Assembly: GCA_009763385.1 (NCBI GenBank)
Contig: CM019827.1
Coordinates: forward strand, 96,942,177-97,006,176
Source of the DNA: Coix lacryma-jobi var. lacryma-jobi
Taxonomy: Eukaryota; Streptophyta; Magnoliopsida; Poales; Poaceae
Direction of reading: 5' to 3'
DNA: 64,000 bases
Positions 21,126 through 32,330 of the stretch are shown in pieces; position 1 is the stretch's first letter; each line of letters starts with the position of its first letter. The position numbers and the translations under genes are program-made. Below the pieces are notes generated by a model. The model was not told the origin of the DNA. It did not search any database and saw only the letters and a program-made list of their open reading frames with translations.

Positions 21126-22444
21126 GCTTACCTCTTGCTCGTCCTGGAGCAAGCATGGACTTAAAATAATCTTGGAAACTCTGTGTTTTTGTTGTGTATG
21201 CCCATATTATTTTCATCACCATGGAATTGGTAGCCTTCCCTGCACTCAAGATTAGAACAAAAGACCAGCAAGAAAGAAGGTTTGTCTCTCCCTTGCCTAT
21301 TTTGCTAATCAAGACATGTGGAGTTTTTGCAAGTTTTGTTCAAAAGAAAGCATGCTTAGTAACTTCTGTGGCTCACTCAATCACTCATATTTGTATGTGG
21401 AAATGGAAGAATTATCCTCTCACTAAGACTTTATGTGGGGTTTAATGGGTAGGATAAAAGTGAGCATGCAATGCTAGCATAATTTTGCCAAGTTAGACAA
21501 ATGGAGCAAAGGAGCAACAAGTCATAGGTTCAGACCAGGAATGTGCAAGTGTGTGGTATTTATTGTGGCTAATACTTTCATGGCATTTCTCCTTTCTATC
21601 TCATTTGTGAGATCATGGCTATGAATGAGAGCATTTGCTCTTTTGGATATTCTCTTCTTTCTAGAGCACTTGCTCTTTTGAACTTTCTTTTCTTTCTAGA
21701 GCACTTGCTCTTTTGAACTTTCTTTCTAGAGCACTTGCTCTTTTGAATATTCTTTTCTTTCTAGAGCACTTGCTCTTTTTTTTGAATGAATGATTATAGC
21801 CATGTCCCTGAGATTTCATTATGGAGCATGATATTTTGCCATGAAGTACTCCTAACAATGAATGGAAATAGAGGCATGTTGTGTGCGTATTCCCAGTGTA
21901 AGAATAGCACTATATAGGTGGGTGCAAGTGAATTCCTTGGTCTAAAGATATGACAAGTTTCTCTACCATGACTATCAACAAAAGTCTAACTAGCTCAACA
22001 CTAACATGCAGCAGGTGGAAGCTCCTACTCTAGAGTAAAAAAAATTATTTGGCTTTGGTAGGACTTTCTTTGCCACAGAAGTACTTAGAGCAAGTTTTTA
22101 AATTTTTCAAAATAATTACTCCACAAACTTGACTTGCTCAAGTCAAAGTAAAACTTACTTCCCCTTTACTTAGTCTAATGCTCATGTCTCAAGTTTAGTT
22201 CTAGCATACGTTTTCCCATGATAACTCTAATGCATGGCATACATTTTTATTTATTAGAAAGACTTACGATGAGAGCGTTTCATTTATTGCTATTTATTTA
22301 TTATTTTTTTAACTGCAAATTAACTAAGATAAAATTCAAATTTAAACTACTGAAATAAAAATAAAACTGACAGTAATAAAGATGATAGTGATACTTACCT
22401 CGATGACGGGGTCCTCCCCCAAGCTGGCTTTTGGCGTGGTTGGG
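21126..22444 (-). other. Element G 3' non-coding region
   Basis: About 1.3 kb without a credible gene, AT-rich. It contains a short tandem repeat (21652-21781). On the - strand a consensus 5' splice site GAG/GTAAGT sits at 22398, about 50 nt after the end of the upstream reading frame. Confidence 0.6.
21652..21781. repeat. Tandem repeat, about 30-38 bp unit, four copies
   Basis: Four units of TTTCTAGAGCACTTGCTCTT followed by a variable T-rich spacer (TTGAACTTTC or TTGAATATTC). Each unit contains the inverted repeat AGAGCA...TGCTCT, so each could form a small hairpin. Confidence 0.8.
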
Positions 22445-24108
22445 TTACATCCATCCCTGACGACGGTACATGTCGTCCCAGTTCTGCTGGTTTTGCTGCA
22501 GGAGAGAAGAAATATTACCCAGTTCTCCACCAGTTTCCTGGCGGAATTCCTGGAAATTTTGGTTCAAGTTGTTCAAGTCCTGACGGATTTCAGCAGTATC
22601 CATGGTGAGTCCATTCATTTGGTGCTGAAGATATCCCATATCACGCATCCACTCGTCCTGATGAAAGGACGAATGGCGAGCGGCCTGTGGCGAGATTCCT
22701 CTATGGAAGAACTCATCACCACGGCCAGTGTACCGGGTGGATCCTCCCAAGGAATGGGTTGAACTCCCCAACTGGGATGAGTGAAAGGACGCCTCCTGGC
22801 CGTATTCCCACCGCGGATGTTGCGGTTGTTGCCAATTTGATCCTCCTGCTTGGTGCGAGCCAGGGGGTGTCAAATGATCATAGTGTGCTGCTCCATCATA
22901 CTGCCCTGCATGGAAAGGGTCAAACTCCTGTGCCGCTGCTGCTGCTCTTGCGGCCTCTTCTACTGCACGGGTCTGCGCTCGCGTCCTCCTCCTGGGAACC
23001 TGCATGATGTTCTCTCGGGCCAACCTGCAGTTTTGCTCTGCCTCGGTTTCCAGGGCCAAAAGTAACGTTGGTGCATTCACCAACCAAAGTGACATGTCAG
23101 GAAGAGCGATTTATTCACATAATCTTGATAGATCATGTGAATCTCACCGGTCTCCTGGTTCTCACGCAAGAGGTGTCCTTGCGAGAAGTGCTCCATTGTC
23201 AAAAGGTCTCAGTCACTAGGAATGTAGGAGTATATAGCGGTGTTCAGCAGAACCAAGTTAAAAGCTAGTCTAGTTATCCATGATGTCATTTTAATATTTC
23301 TAGTGCGTTGATTAAATTTAGACCAGTAGTCTGCCATGGCCTTGGCGGATGATACTTTTATGTGGTTAACTAGAGCATAAAGCAGCAGCATTTCAGGCTT
23401 TTTAATTGGTCTCAAGTCAGGTCTTGGAAAGAGTGTGATACTAATATATTTGTGGAAAAACCTGAGCATGGGGTTGTGGACATTACTTGTACGGGGCAAG
23501 CCTGGGTCTCTGTTCCCAGCAATGCTTTTCCAAAAATCATTTCTATTAAAATCCGTACAAGCAGATTCCAGGTTTAGCAAGCATGAATCATCAAAATTTA
23601 AGTGCTTGCTGAACTACCCCCACGAAAGAGTGTGCTCATCATTAAAAAGCCGGAATGTTATGTGAGTAGCAGACAATTGCATGGTAGCTAGAAATTCCAT
23701 TGTGAGGGGAAGGATTCCCTCCTCATTAACCATCCATGCATCTTCCCATCCTAGGGTTCGAGAAATATAGAGAAACTCACTGTCCATACCAGTGCGACGT
23801 AGCAAGTCGTCGTCGATGCGGCGGGTGTGAACGAACTCCCTCTCACTGAGGATGTTCCGGGCCTGTCGTTCCCGATCACTCTGCCAGATGATATCATTGA
23901 CGGAGTTCAGGATGCGGATGGTCGGTCCGGCTTGGTGTGAGAACGGAGAGTTCCGATCCACCGACATTTCGTTGGTGAATGGAGTACCCCACCCGGCGCT
24001 CTCCTCATCACTCCCAGCAAAGCGAATGTGGGTGTTTGCTCTCGACGAACTTCCCTCACCCTTACTCTTCTTCTTCTTGCCGGTGAAGAAGTTCTTGAGA
24101 GGGCCCAT
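22445..24108 (-). pseudogene. Athila ORF1-like protein, broken
   Basis: Starts MGPLKNFFTGKKKKSKGEG at 24108. The central part (TLGWEDAWMVNEEGILPLTMEF ... FFHKYISITLFPRPDLRPIKK) resembles the Athila ORF-1 family of plant Ty3/gypsy elements, whose function is unknown; it lies in the envelope position, 3' of gag. The last third is rich in Gln/Ala and contains a basic run RRRTRAQTRAVEE. I see no signal peptide or membrane segment. Breaks: TAG at 23614-23616 (probably from CAG), TGA at 23209-23211 and a frame change near 23100. Family assignment is from memory of conserved phrases and is moderate. Confidence 0.65.
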
Positions 24109-24976
24109 GACTTCCTTGCTAGTGCTCAAGATGGCTGATGTTTTTGTGTTTTGAGTGAGTTGTGAGAACTTGCATGGGGTGTGGGTAGTATTTATAGGCT
24201 GAGGATGGAAGGGGGGGGGGGGGAGGCAGTGAGCTCCTCCCACCTGGCGGGCGCCACCCCACATTGCCCATTTTTGCCTGCAACCGACACATGAGGTTTC
24301 CCTCGTAATGTCCACTGAAATTCCAAGTGGGGAATAAAGTAGTCGGGTCGGTGCAAAGTGAAAGAGTGTAACCTCCTAAATGGGGCAAGTGAGCTGGAAA
24401 TTTCAAAGACCACTTCTTCATCCTGGTCATACTTTATACCAAGGATGGTGGGAAACTTACTCGGGAGCAGTTTTGTACCGAAATGTGGAAATAGAGATGG
24501 CGGGCGCCAGGAAAAAGTGGCGGGCGCCACCCTCCTTGGCTGAATTTCACTCCAACTCACCCCTCCTTTCACCTAGTGCTCTCCTTGTCACTCTCCATCA
24601 CATGTGCACCAGAATTTTTGGGTGGAGATGTGTCCAAAAGGTGGAGTGAAGAGGGGGAGACATGGGGAGACATGGGAGTGAGTGATTGCATTGAAATGAG
24701 CAAAGCCATGGGTCTCCCTTGGTGTTATTTGGGTCTAGGAGGTAGGTGTAATAGTCTAGAGATTGGCTAGTGCTCCCTAGTGCACCCTAGGGTGGCGGGC
24801 GCCACCCCTATGGCTGCCCTAAGCCCCCTAGGTGCCACCTAATCACTCTAGTAAACATCTACTTTGCAGAAAATTAATTTGCTTAAGTAAAAATGAAAAT
24901 TTAAATGGGGGATAAAGACTTACCTTAGCCTAACTTACCTTGGTTAGCCGCTTTGGATTCCCGATTAGTGTCGCTT
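24109..24976 (-). other. Element G spacer where RT/RH/INT would be expected
   Basis: 868 bp with no protein similarity I can recognise, in the place where Athila elements normally carry RT, RNase H and integrase. It holds three or four GGCGGGCGCCAC motifs (24244, 24499, 24519, 24791) and, on the - strand just after the gag stop, two adjacent consensus splice donors AAG/GTAAGT (GT at 24938 and 24923) with a pyrimidine-rich acceptor candidate at 24862-24863. Confidence 0.6.
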
Positions 24977-27142
24977 TCATGGTGGTTGTGGTGGAGTGTC
25001 GGCACCGACGAACCTTGATGACGGGTATTTTTCCGGTCGTGGTGTGAACTCGAATTTCTCCTCCTTTCCACTGATGTGGAGCTGAATTTCTCCAGCTCCT
25101 ACATCAATGGTGGCTTTTGCAGTGCTGAAAAATGGCCTTCCCAAGATCAATGGCGTCCGGTGGTCGGGATTAATATCCAGAACCACGAAATCTACCGGGA
25201 CAAAGAGATTCCGGATTTTCACCGGAATATTCTCTGCTATTCTCGCGGGATATCGGAGCAATTGATAGGCTAGCTGCAAACACATAGAAGTAGGGGACAA
25301 GGTATGATGATTTAATTTATCATATATTACCTTGGGCATGACGCTGTTGCTTGCTCCCAGATCACAGAGTGCATGCTCGAAGTGCTGCTCTCCAATTGAA
25401 CATGCGATCGTTGGGTTTCCTGGGTCCTTCGTCTTTTCGAGGAGTTGGTTTAAAATGACCGCACTGCAATCTTCGGTCAATTTAACCACATCCCTACATG
25501 GAATTGGTTTCTTCTTATTGAGCATGTCTCTCAAATATTTTGCATAAGTTGGAACCTGCATAGCGTCAATAAATGGCACATGTATATATAATTTTTGAAT
25601 TACCTCGACGAATTTCTTGAATTGGTCATCTTCCGTTGAATTTCTGTTTCGATCTGGAAAAGGTAATACATGTGTATCATAGAATTCATGAGGAGCAGTT
25701 CGTACCTTGGATGAAGGTTCAGCTGGGGTCTCCTCTTCTTCGTCTTCTTCAACATTAACAATATTTTTCTTTGCAGCAGTGTTACTACTAGGAACTAAAT
25801 TAGGTTGAGGTGGATCACGAGTGGATTTACCACCTCTCGTGATTACAATTTTTAATTCCTCATAGCATTTAATTTGAGATTTAATGTTATCTACTTTTTG
25901 CTCTAATCTCTTATTAAAGTTAATTTGTTCCTTAAATGCTTTAGAAAAATCTTTTAGTTTAGCATAAATTCCTTCTAACATTTTATCATGTTCAATTAAT
26001 TTATTATTTATGCTATCATTAATTCTACCTTGATTAGAAACTAATTTTCCAATAGGAGAATTAAATACGGAGGTTTGGGGCATACCTTTTTTATTCCATT
26101 GTTGGATCATTGGAATTGGAGGTTCTCCGTAGCCACCATTATTAAGAAGGGATTTGACATCCTCTTTCTTAATTTTTGCTTGACCTTCACTTGACGAAGC
26201 GGCTCTTTGCTTGGCGTAGTACTCCTTTGCAGCACGATCTCTCTTCTCATTTATCCTTTGCTCTAGCAATTTTACCAAAGTTTGCAGGGTAACAGAATTA
26301 GCTTGCTTAATTTCAGACATACCTCTAGCACGTTTTTCTGTCCATCCTTGATTCGCCACCATTGTCTCGATCAGTTTGGTTGCCTTCTCTACAGTGAGAG
26401 AGAGATATGCACCTCCGGCGGCAGCATCAATGTGTTGTCGAGATTCTTGCTGGAGTCCATGGTAGAAGCTCTGGATCAAGTACCAGTCTTGCATACCATG
26501 GTGGGGACAGTATTCAACATACTCTTGTAGTCTCTCCCAAGCTTCAGTGATTGTTTCTTCGTCTCCCTGTACAAAGTTGGAAATCTTGCTACGGACAAGA
26601 ATAGTCCGACTTATCGGGCAGAACTTGTTGAGGAATTGATCCGCGCATCTCACCCACGTCAGCAGGTGTCCAGAGTTGAAGAGGAACCACTGCTTCGCTT
26701 TTTCCACTAATGAAAATGGAAAAAGACAAAGTCTGATGGTATCCTGCGAAACTCCCTGCACAGAAATTGCACTACATATCTCCAGAAAATTCCGGAGGTG
26801 AGCATTGGCATCCTCGGAAGGTTTGCCATTAAATGCAATAGCTTGAGCCATACGTATTAAGTGAGGTTTAAGCTCAAAATCTACATTACTAGTAGAAGGT
26901 AACACTGGAATGTGAGCAAGAGTAGGCATGGAATACTCGCAGAGTGTTTTGGTCGATGTCGATGTTGATTGATCGTTGGAGCAGCTTGGTTCATCAGTCA
27001 CTTTTGACTGGGATTCTTGTCTCGACGAACTCCTCTCACGAAGCTCTAGGTTCTTCCTTGGAGGAGTGAGATTAGCTCTCGCTCTCCTAAGAATGGCCTC
27101 AGGATCTTCTTGATAGTCGCTCGGAAGATTGAATCCAGCCAT
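24977..27142 (-). CDS. gag: Athila-type gag-protease polyprotein of element G
   Basis: An uninterrupted frame of about 720 codons from MAGFNLPSDYQEDPEAI, 100 nt after the primer-binding site. A capsid-type gag domain lies at about residues 110-260 (FPFSLVEKAKQWFLFN; WERLQEYVEYCPHHG). A coiled-coil-like middle follows, then an acidic stretch VEEDEEEET. The aspartic protease is near the C-terminus with LCDLGASNSVMP (DLGA in place of the usual DTGA, as in Athila) and LILGRPFFSTA. The frame stops after the protease at DTPPQPP, where an autonomous element would continue into RT. An intact gag in an RT-less element suggests it may still make particles or was recently mobile. It carries no zinc knuckle that I can find. 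Confidence 0.88.
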   Translation of the reverse strand: MAGFNLPSDYQEDPEAILRRARANLTPPRKNLELRERSSSRQESQSKVTDEPSCSNDQSTSTSTKTLCEYSMPTLAHIPVLPSTSNVDFELKPHLIRMAQAIAFNGKPSEDANAHLRNFLEICSAISVQGVSQDTIRLCLFPFSLVEKAKQWFLFNSGHLLTWVRCADQFLNKFCPISRTILVRSKISNFVQGDEETITEAWERLQEYVEYCPHHGMQDWYLIQSFYHGLQQESRQHIDAAAGGAYLSLTVEKATKLIETMVANQGWTEKRARGMSEIKQANSVTLQTLVKLLEQRINEKRDRAAKEYYAKQRAASSSEGQAKIKKEDVKSLLNNGGYGEPPIPMIQQWNKKGMPQTSVFNSPIGKLVSNQGRINDSINNKLIEHDKMLEGIYAKLKDFSKAFKEQINFNKRLEQKVDNIKSQIKCYEELKIVITRGGKSTRDPPQPNLVPSSNTAAKKNIVNVEEDEEEETPAEPSSKVRTAPHEFYDTHVLPFPDRNRNSTEDDQFKKFVEVIQKLYIHVPFIDAMQVPTYAKYLRDMLNKKKPIPCRDVVKLTEDCSAVILNQLLEKTKDPGNPTIACSIGEQHFEHALCDLGASNSVMPKVIYDKLNHHTLSPTSMCLQLAYQLLRYPARIAENIPVKIRNLFVPVDFVVLDINPDHRTPLILGRPFFSTAKATIDVGAGEIQLHISGKEEKFEFTPRPEKYPSSRFVGADTPPQPP

Positions 27143-27241
27143 GACTACTTGAACGATCACAAACAACGAATATATATACCCGCTAGAACTACGAGGGTTA
27201 ATTCAATAGAAATCACAAAGAATTAATTCTAGCCAATTGCT

Positions 27242-27259
27242 TCCCCGGCAACGGCGCCA
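27242..27259 (-). promoter_or_regulatory. Element G primer-binding site (tRNA-Asp type)
   Basis: TGGCGCCGTTGCCGGGGA on the - strand, 8 nt inside the 5' LTR. This 18-nt match to the 3' end of tRNA-Asp is characteristic of Athila-type elements. Confidence 0.9.
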
Positions 27260-27267
27260 GAAATGCT

Positions 27268-28838
27268 TGTTGACTCTTGCTAACATCGTCACTAGGAGTA
27301 GACTATGGAATCTATCCCTGGCAACGGCGCAGAAAGGTTTGTTGATACTTCTTAATGTAAGAAGTATAACTAACTATTCGTATGACTATTGGTAGGTTCC
27401 GCAAGCGCACAAAATAAGTCTATTGTAGCACTTCACCCGGGAGTAACCGAGTATCGTATTTATTTCCACATGGAAGCTACTATGGTAGAACTAACACTAG
27501 GACCGCTATGAACAACTAGTGATTCTAGCAGGGTTGATCGAAATGTGTGAATGGTGGTTGGTTTCTACTACTACTAAAAAGAAAAGAAAGACTAACTATT
27601 ACTAACCTAAATCGGCGGGGTCTGGCCGATGAACAGATTAATGTTTTCCTACACACTTACGATCACAACTAACTTAGCAATAAAGGTTTTATCTAGTTCT
27701 TCGAACCGTACACACCCTCTGGACTATTTACCTCAGACGTGCACAACGAGGTTTATGATTTAAGAACTAACCCAACTACGTGGTGGAATTCAAGGCTCCC
27801 AGGGCTGTCACCACCTGTTTGCTACCACAGCTATCCGGGGGGCTAGCCACAAACTAAGGTATAACTAGTCTAAGCACCGCGCTTACACTACTATATACTA
27901 CTCTAATCTTGCGTCCAAAACTAGAGCACTGATTACTCAGCGAAGAACCCAAACTAGATACAAACTAAATACTAAGTTATCTATGATCGAAAGCACTCAA
28001 CAGGAACAATAAGTAAAGAACTTAAAGTAAATGCTGAAAGTAGAAGAACACTAAGATAAATGAGAAAAGACTTGGAATTATACCAGAGACTTGGAAGATC
28101 CTCTATTACAACTCCAGCTCTTCTCTTCTACACTCTCGCTCTCACTCTAAGTCTCTCAACTAGAGTGTTCCTTCACCAGAGCTTCGCTTACAAGAGAGTG
28201 GGACTAATGAGGTGAGGTCTGAGTACAAATGAGCTCGGGGGTCCTATTTATATCCTAAGGGACCTAGGGGGGTACTTATGGACCAAGGGTTAGGTCAGGG
28301 GGGTGAGTGTGGTGGCGGGCGCCAGCTAGGGGTGGCGGGCGCCACTCCCCTGGCCCTTGGATCCACCGCCTCTTCACCAACGGCATCCAGGAGGTCCTCC
28401 AAGTCGGTTTGGGGTCGGTTAGGGTTGTCCAATAACCGTCACATGGGCTATTAGGCCATGATCCATGTGACGCTGCTTCTTAGCCCTTGGATGAACCGAC
28501 TTAGGTGAGCAACGACTGCCAATGAGTGTGGGGTGCTTCCCCTGGATCAGTGACGTGGCAGGGGGAGTTTGGGCTTCTCCCCCCTGGCGGCCGCCAGCTA
28601 GGGGTGGCGGGCGCCACCCCTCCTTGGCCCAAAGTGAGCCCAGGCAAGTGGGCTTGCTTCCTAGTGGGTCCATTTGGTCATTTTGCTCAAAAACCCTGCA
28701 ATTTCCTACATTCAAATAAAACTCAAAGACAAGTGGAAATCGTTAGTTTATAAAAGGTTTTTGGTTGATTTTAGGCCCTTGTGTTGTGTTATATGACCTT
28801 GTTGATGCTAAGAATATGACACTTAGTGAGCGTCAACA
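27268..28838 (-). repeat. Element G 5' LTR
   Basis: 1,571 bp, partner of 19540-21114. Like it, it has a decayed primer-site-like sequence (CTGGCAACGGCGCAGAAAG near 27319) and GGTGGCGGGCGCCA motifs (about 28312, 28333 and 28607). Confidence 0.93.
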
Positions 28839-29585
28839 ATTATCTGCAAGCGCACAGATAAAATACATCCGCTGTAGCATTTCACCAAGGAGAATTTCCA
28901 AGGTATCGTTATATTAAAGCCTTTCACCTCATGAATTAAGAGAGTGACAGGAGATAAACATCTACAACTATGACACACACATGTATGATTATGATAAGAG
29001 TTCCACTAGATCTATACTCAACACAAGAATCAATCATAAATGATAAATAAGATAAATGAAATAGAACATAGTAAACCATAAAGAGTTCCAACAGAGCATT
29101 CCCATCCAAGGTTAGATCGTAACTAGAACTAGAAAGAGACAGATTAACTTCCTAATATGGTTCTAACTATAGGTCATAGACTATGTCAATTAGTGCAATT
29201 ATGTTTAGCAATCACGGTTAGAATAACTTATATTTATACGCAGGAGACATCACGCATGGAGGATCAGATCCAGAGTTTATCCCCTCCGGGTGACCAGGTC
29301 TTGCTAGTCCTATATTTGGGGAGTGGACTACAAAGTACTCAACGAGGCTATAAGAGTCACTCTCGCAAACTACCACTTGCTGGCCCGGAATATAGGGTGC
29401 ATTCGCAGGTAAACAATGTATAAGCACCACGCTTACACAATGTTGACCACTCACCCCGCGATCGACAGAATGAGCGCTATACGAACAAGAGCATAAACAT
29501 AGAGATACCCTAGCTATGCTAGACATATAATCAAAGTAGACGATGAACATTATAATTATGAACACAAAATAGTAACAAGTCATAA

Positions 29586-29815
29586 CAAGTATCAACTAGA
29601 ACACAAACTAGAAGATGAATAAGAACTAGATGAACAATTAGAGGTAGATTAGAAGCACTAGGATGAACTAGAGAGGTAATTAGAACTAGATTAGAGCACA
29701 GAGATAAACTAGAGGGATTAGAAGATGAACTAGAACACAATTAGAACACAAAGATGATGAACTAGAAGACAATTAGACAATTAGAAGAATAATTAGAAGA
29801 ACAATGTTGATACAA
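29586..29815. repeat. Low-complexity AACTAGA/ATTAGA tract in solo LTR F
   Basis: About 230 bp built from imperfect repeats of AACTAGAAC, AATTAGAA and GATGAACTAGA. No gene. The rest of 28844-30695 is unremarkable LTR sequence except a GC-rich GGCCGGCC cluster at about 30145-30182. Confidence 0.6.
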
Positions 29816-30700
29816 GAGAGAAGAGAAGGCTAATTACCTAGCTCCTCTTGACTAGATCCGGAATCCGAGCTTCCTCGACTCTTCTAATTCTATTCTAGCT
29901 ACGCCCTTGGATGTTGGAGCTCTTGGTTGTCTAGGCTATCTCTAAACTAAATGATTGAAAACTAAATTATGAAGCGATGGTCGATGCCTCCAGGAGGGGG
30001 GGGGGGCGGTCCGGGGTTTCTTTTATAGTCCGGTGGGATGAACCGCAGCCCTCAGATCAAACCGACCTTGAACAACGGTCAAGAGAAAAAGTAGAGGTCG
30101 GTTAGGTCACGTCGTACGAAGGAGGGGAGGCAGCCATGTGGGCCTAGGCCGGCCGGCCTAGGGTTGAGGCTGGCCGGCCTCCCCTAGCCGCCGCCTGCCT
30201 CGTCCTTCGATCGGGAGTCTTCTGGTACCTTCCTTCTTCGCCTAGAGTCCTTGTTCGGTTGGTTTGCGCAACGAGTCGTGACGTGGTTGGATTCCTTGTC
30301 GTCTTCTTCCTGTCTGGTCCCTGGATAATTCTGGTATTCTGTAGCTAATGGAATCTTGTCTATTACACCCCTGATCTTTGTATGGATAATGCTTCTAGAG
30401 GGTTCCAGAGTCTTCCTAGTCGTATTCATCAAGGACTCTCGCTCCAGGGCTCCAAATATGGCAATTGGTATGTCTGTTTTGATCATCTCGGCAAGCTCGT
30501 CATAATGGTGTGCTCTGATCCTTCACTTGAGATACTTTCTTATGATGAAATATTGAATATCCTGCAAAACAAGTGAGAAGAACACAACTCGTGGAACTCG
30601 TTAGAATCAAACCCTATAGCTACACTCTTTGGATCATTGCGGGTCATTTATGAGGTTAGTTGACGGTTTAAAATAGGAGTTATCTACCGTCAATAGTGGG

Positions 30701-31012
30701 TGCTCCAACGAGGACTAGGAGGGTGTGCCGACACCTCGATACCTCAGAAAAAAGATCACCGGGTCATTTCTACTCTCTTTACATACGCATTTACATTTGA
30801 TCAATTCAATTTGACAATTTACTTGTTGTTCTTTCATAATTGAATTATCATGCTAGAGTAGGAATGGAATAGAGATAGTCTTTTGTGCGGTAGAGTTTAG
30901 AGAAACACACTCGAAAGCACAAAGGGGTTAATTGGACTTGTTAGGATTTAATTATTGCAAAAAGTTTTAGAAAAGCCCAATTCACCCCCTCTTGGGCATC
31001 TTGATCATTTCA
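30701..31012 (+). repeat. copia-C 5' LTR, third fragment (3' end)
   Basis: Continues from 19377 once F is removed (GCGTGGG joined to TGCTCCAACGAGG). It ends at CA 31011-31012, two bases before the primer-binding site. It contains the TTCACCCCCTCTTGGG phrase typical of copia LTR ends. Confidence 0.85.
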
Positions 31013-31014
31013 AT

Positions 31015-31026
31015 TGGTATCAGAGC
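31015..31026 (+). promoter_or_regulatory. copia-C primer-binding site (initiator tRNA-Met)
   Basis: TGGTATCAGAGC, the exact plant copia consensus complementary to initiator tRNA-Met, two bases after the LTR. Confidence 0.95.
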
Positions 31027-31064
31027 CTATGCTCTTGATTTAGGCTTAACCGCCTAGAGTTAAG

Positions 31065-32330
31065 ATGTCTGGAGGTGATGGACCACCTCCCATGTTCGAG
31101 GGAGACGACTTTCCATATTGGAAAATCCGTATGGAGTCGTACCTAGAGGCAATTGATGTAAAATGCCGCCAAGCCACAATCAACGGCTTCACAAAGCCCA
31201 AGGACGCCACTCATCTTACTCCACATGAGGAGGAAAATGATAAGTGGAATGCAAAAGCCAAAAACATCATCTTTAGAGGCATTTGCAAAGATGTGTTCAA
31301 TCGCGTCCGGAACCACAAAGACGCCCATGAATTATGGGAGAACATTTGTGCGCTCCATGAGGGAACAAAGAGTGAGCGTGAGGAACGATATCATTTAGTC
31401 ATGCAAAAGCTCAACTCTTTTGAAATGCTTGCTCATGAAAGTACTAATGAAATGTACTCACAACTCAATGTTCTTGTAGAGGAATTAAATGGACTTGGCC
31501 TCACTCAAATGGTGCCATCCGATGTTGTGAGGAAGATTATTTGTGTCCTTCCAATTGCTAAGTATGGACACATTGTGACGGTGCTACATCAATATGATCT
31601 TTCCACGTCTACACCAACACAAGTTTTGGGAAAGATCAATGCTCATGAGATGTACATGCACATTACTCCTAGTGGTGGCCCTTCCACCGAAAAGAAGGAC
31701 TTGGCTTTCAAGGCAAGTCAAGAGAAGAAGGGCAAGGCCAAGTCAATTGAGATTCACCAAGAGAGCACAAGTGATGATGATGATGATTCCAACATTGCTC
31801 TCATGGTGAGGAAGACCACAAAGATGTTGAAGAAGCTTCACAAGAATGGTGTCAATTTCGATTCAAGAAAGAAGAAGTTCTTCACAAGTAGCAAGAGGAG
31901 GCCAATATCCGAAATGGATTGCTACAATTGCGGTGATCTTGGCCATCTTGCTCACCAATGCCCTAAGCCCAAGAAAGAAAGCTACAAGAACAAGAACAAG
32001 GGCAAGAAGTATGACTTATCAAGTGAAGATGAGAAGAAAAGCGAGAAGCCTTACAAGAAGAAGGAAGGCAAGAAGAAGCAATACCACAAGAAAGGTGGTA
32101 AAGCATACATTGTTGGTGATTGGCTCAACGACATTGACTCCTCCGGTGGCTCATCAAATGAAGATAGCGATGATGAGAAGCAGAAGGTGGCCGCTCTAGT
32201 CATTGAGACTTCTCTACCTCCACCACCATCACCGTCATTGTCCTCTGCACACCTATGCCTCATGGCAAAGGGTGACCAGAAGGTACAAAATGATGATGAC
32301 TCTAGTGATGATGAGAGTGATGGAGAGTTC
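31065..32330 (+). pseudogene. gag: copia-C gag, segment 1
   Basis: Begins MSGGDGPPPMFEGDDFPYW, 38 nt after the primer-binding site. It carries the copia gag domain (FPYWKIRMESYLEAID ... ELWENICALHEGT), then the first zinc knuckle CYNCGDLGHLAHQC near residue 287, then long Lys-rich and Asp/Ser-rich tracts. It is open for 422 codons up to the D1 insertion, which supplies an accidental TGA. The true reading continues at 42872 (GAG TTC CAA) and 57675. Confidence 0.92.

Larger units (their letters stand above)
19540..28838 (-). mobile_element. Element G: Athila-like Ty3/gypsy retrotransposon without RT/integrase
   Basis: 9,299 bp on the - strand, flanked by TSD ATTAT (19535-19539, 28839-28843). 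LTRs 27268-28838 (5') and 19540-21114 (3') begin and end TGTTGAC...GTCAACA and differ at about twenty positions by eye. It has a primer-binding site for tRNA-Asp (27242-27259), a gag-protease ORF (27142-24977) and a broken Athila ORF1-like gene (24108-22445). Nothing resembling RT, RNase H or integrase lies in its 6.1-kb interior, so it depends on another element. Confidence 0.9.
19378..30695 (-). mobile_element. Solo LTR F (Athila-related), interrupted by element G
   Basis: Outer parts 19378-19539 and 28844-30695 make an LTR of about 2.0 kb once G and one ATTAT copy are removed. Its ends on the + strand are TGTTGACATC and ACCGTCAATA (the last probably decayed from CAACA). It is flanked by TSD GTGGG (19373-19377, 30696-30700). 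No internal coding sequence, primer site or second LTR is seen, so it is best explained as a solo LTR left by LTR-LTR recombination. The stretch GCAAGCGCACAGA with following bases is shared with the G LTR, so F and G are relatives. Confidence 0.75.

Noticed and set aside
19378..30695. F as a complete element with two LTRs
   Set aside because: The outer pieces 19378-19539 and 28844-30695 are not repeats of each other and contain no primer site, gag or pol; solo LTR fits better.
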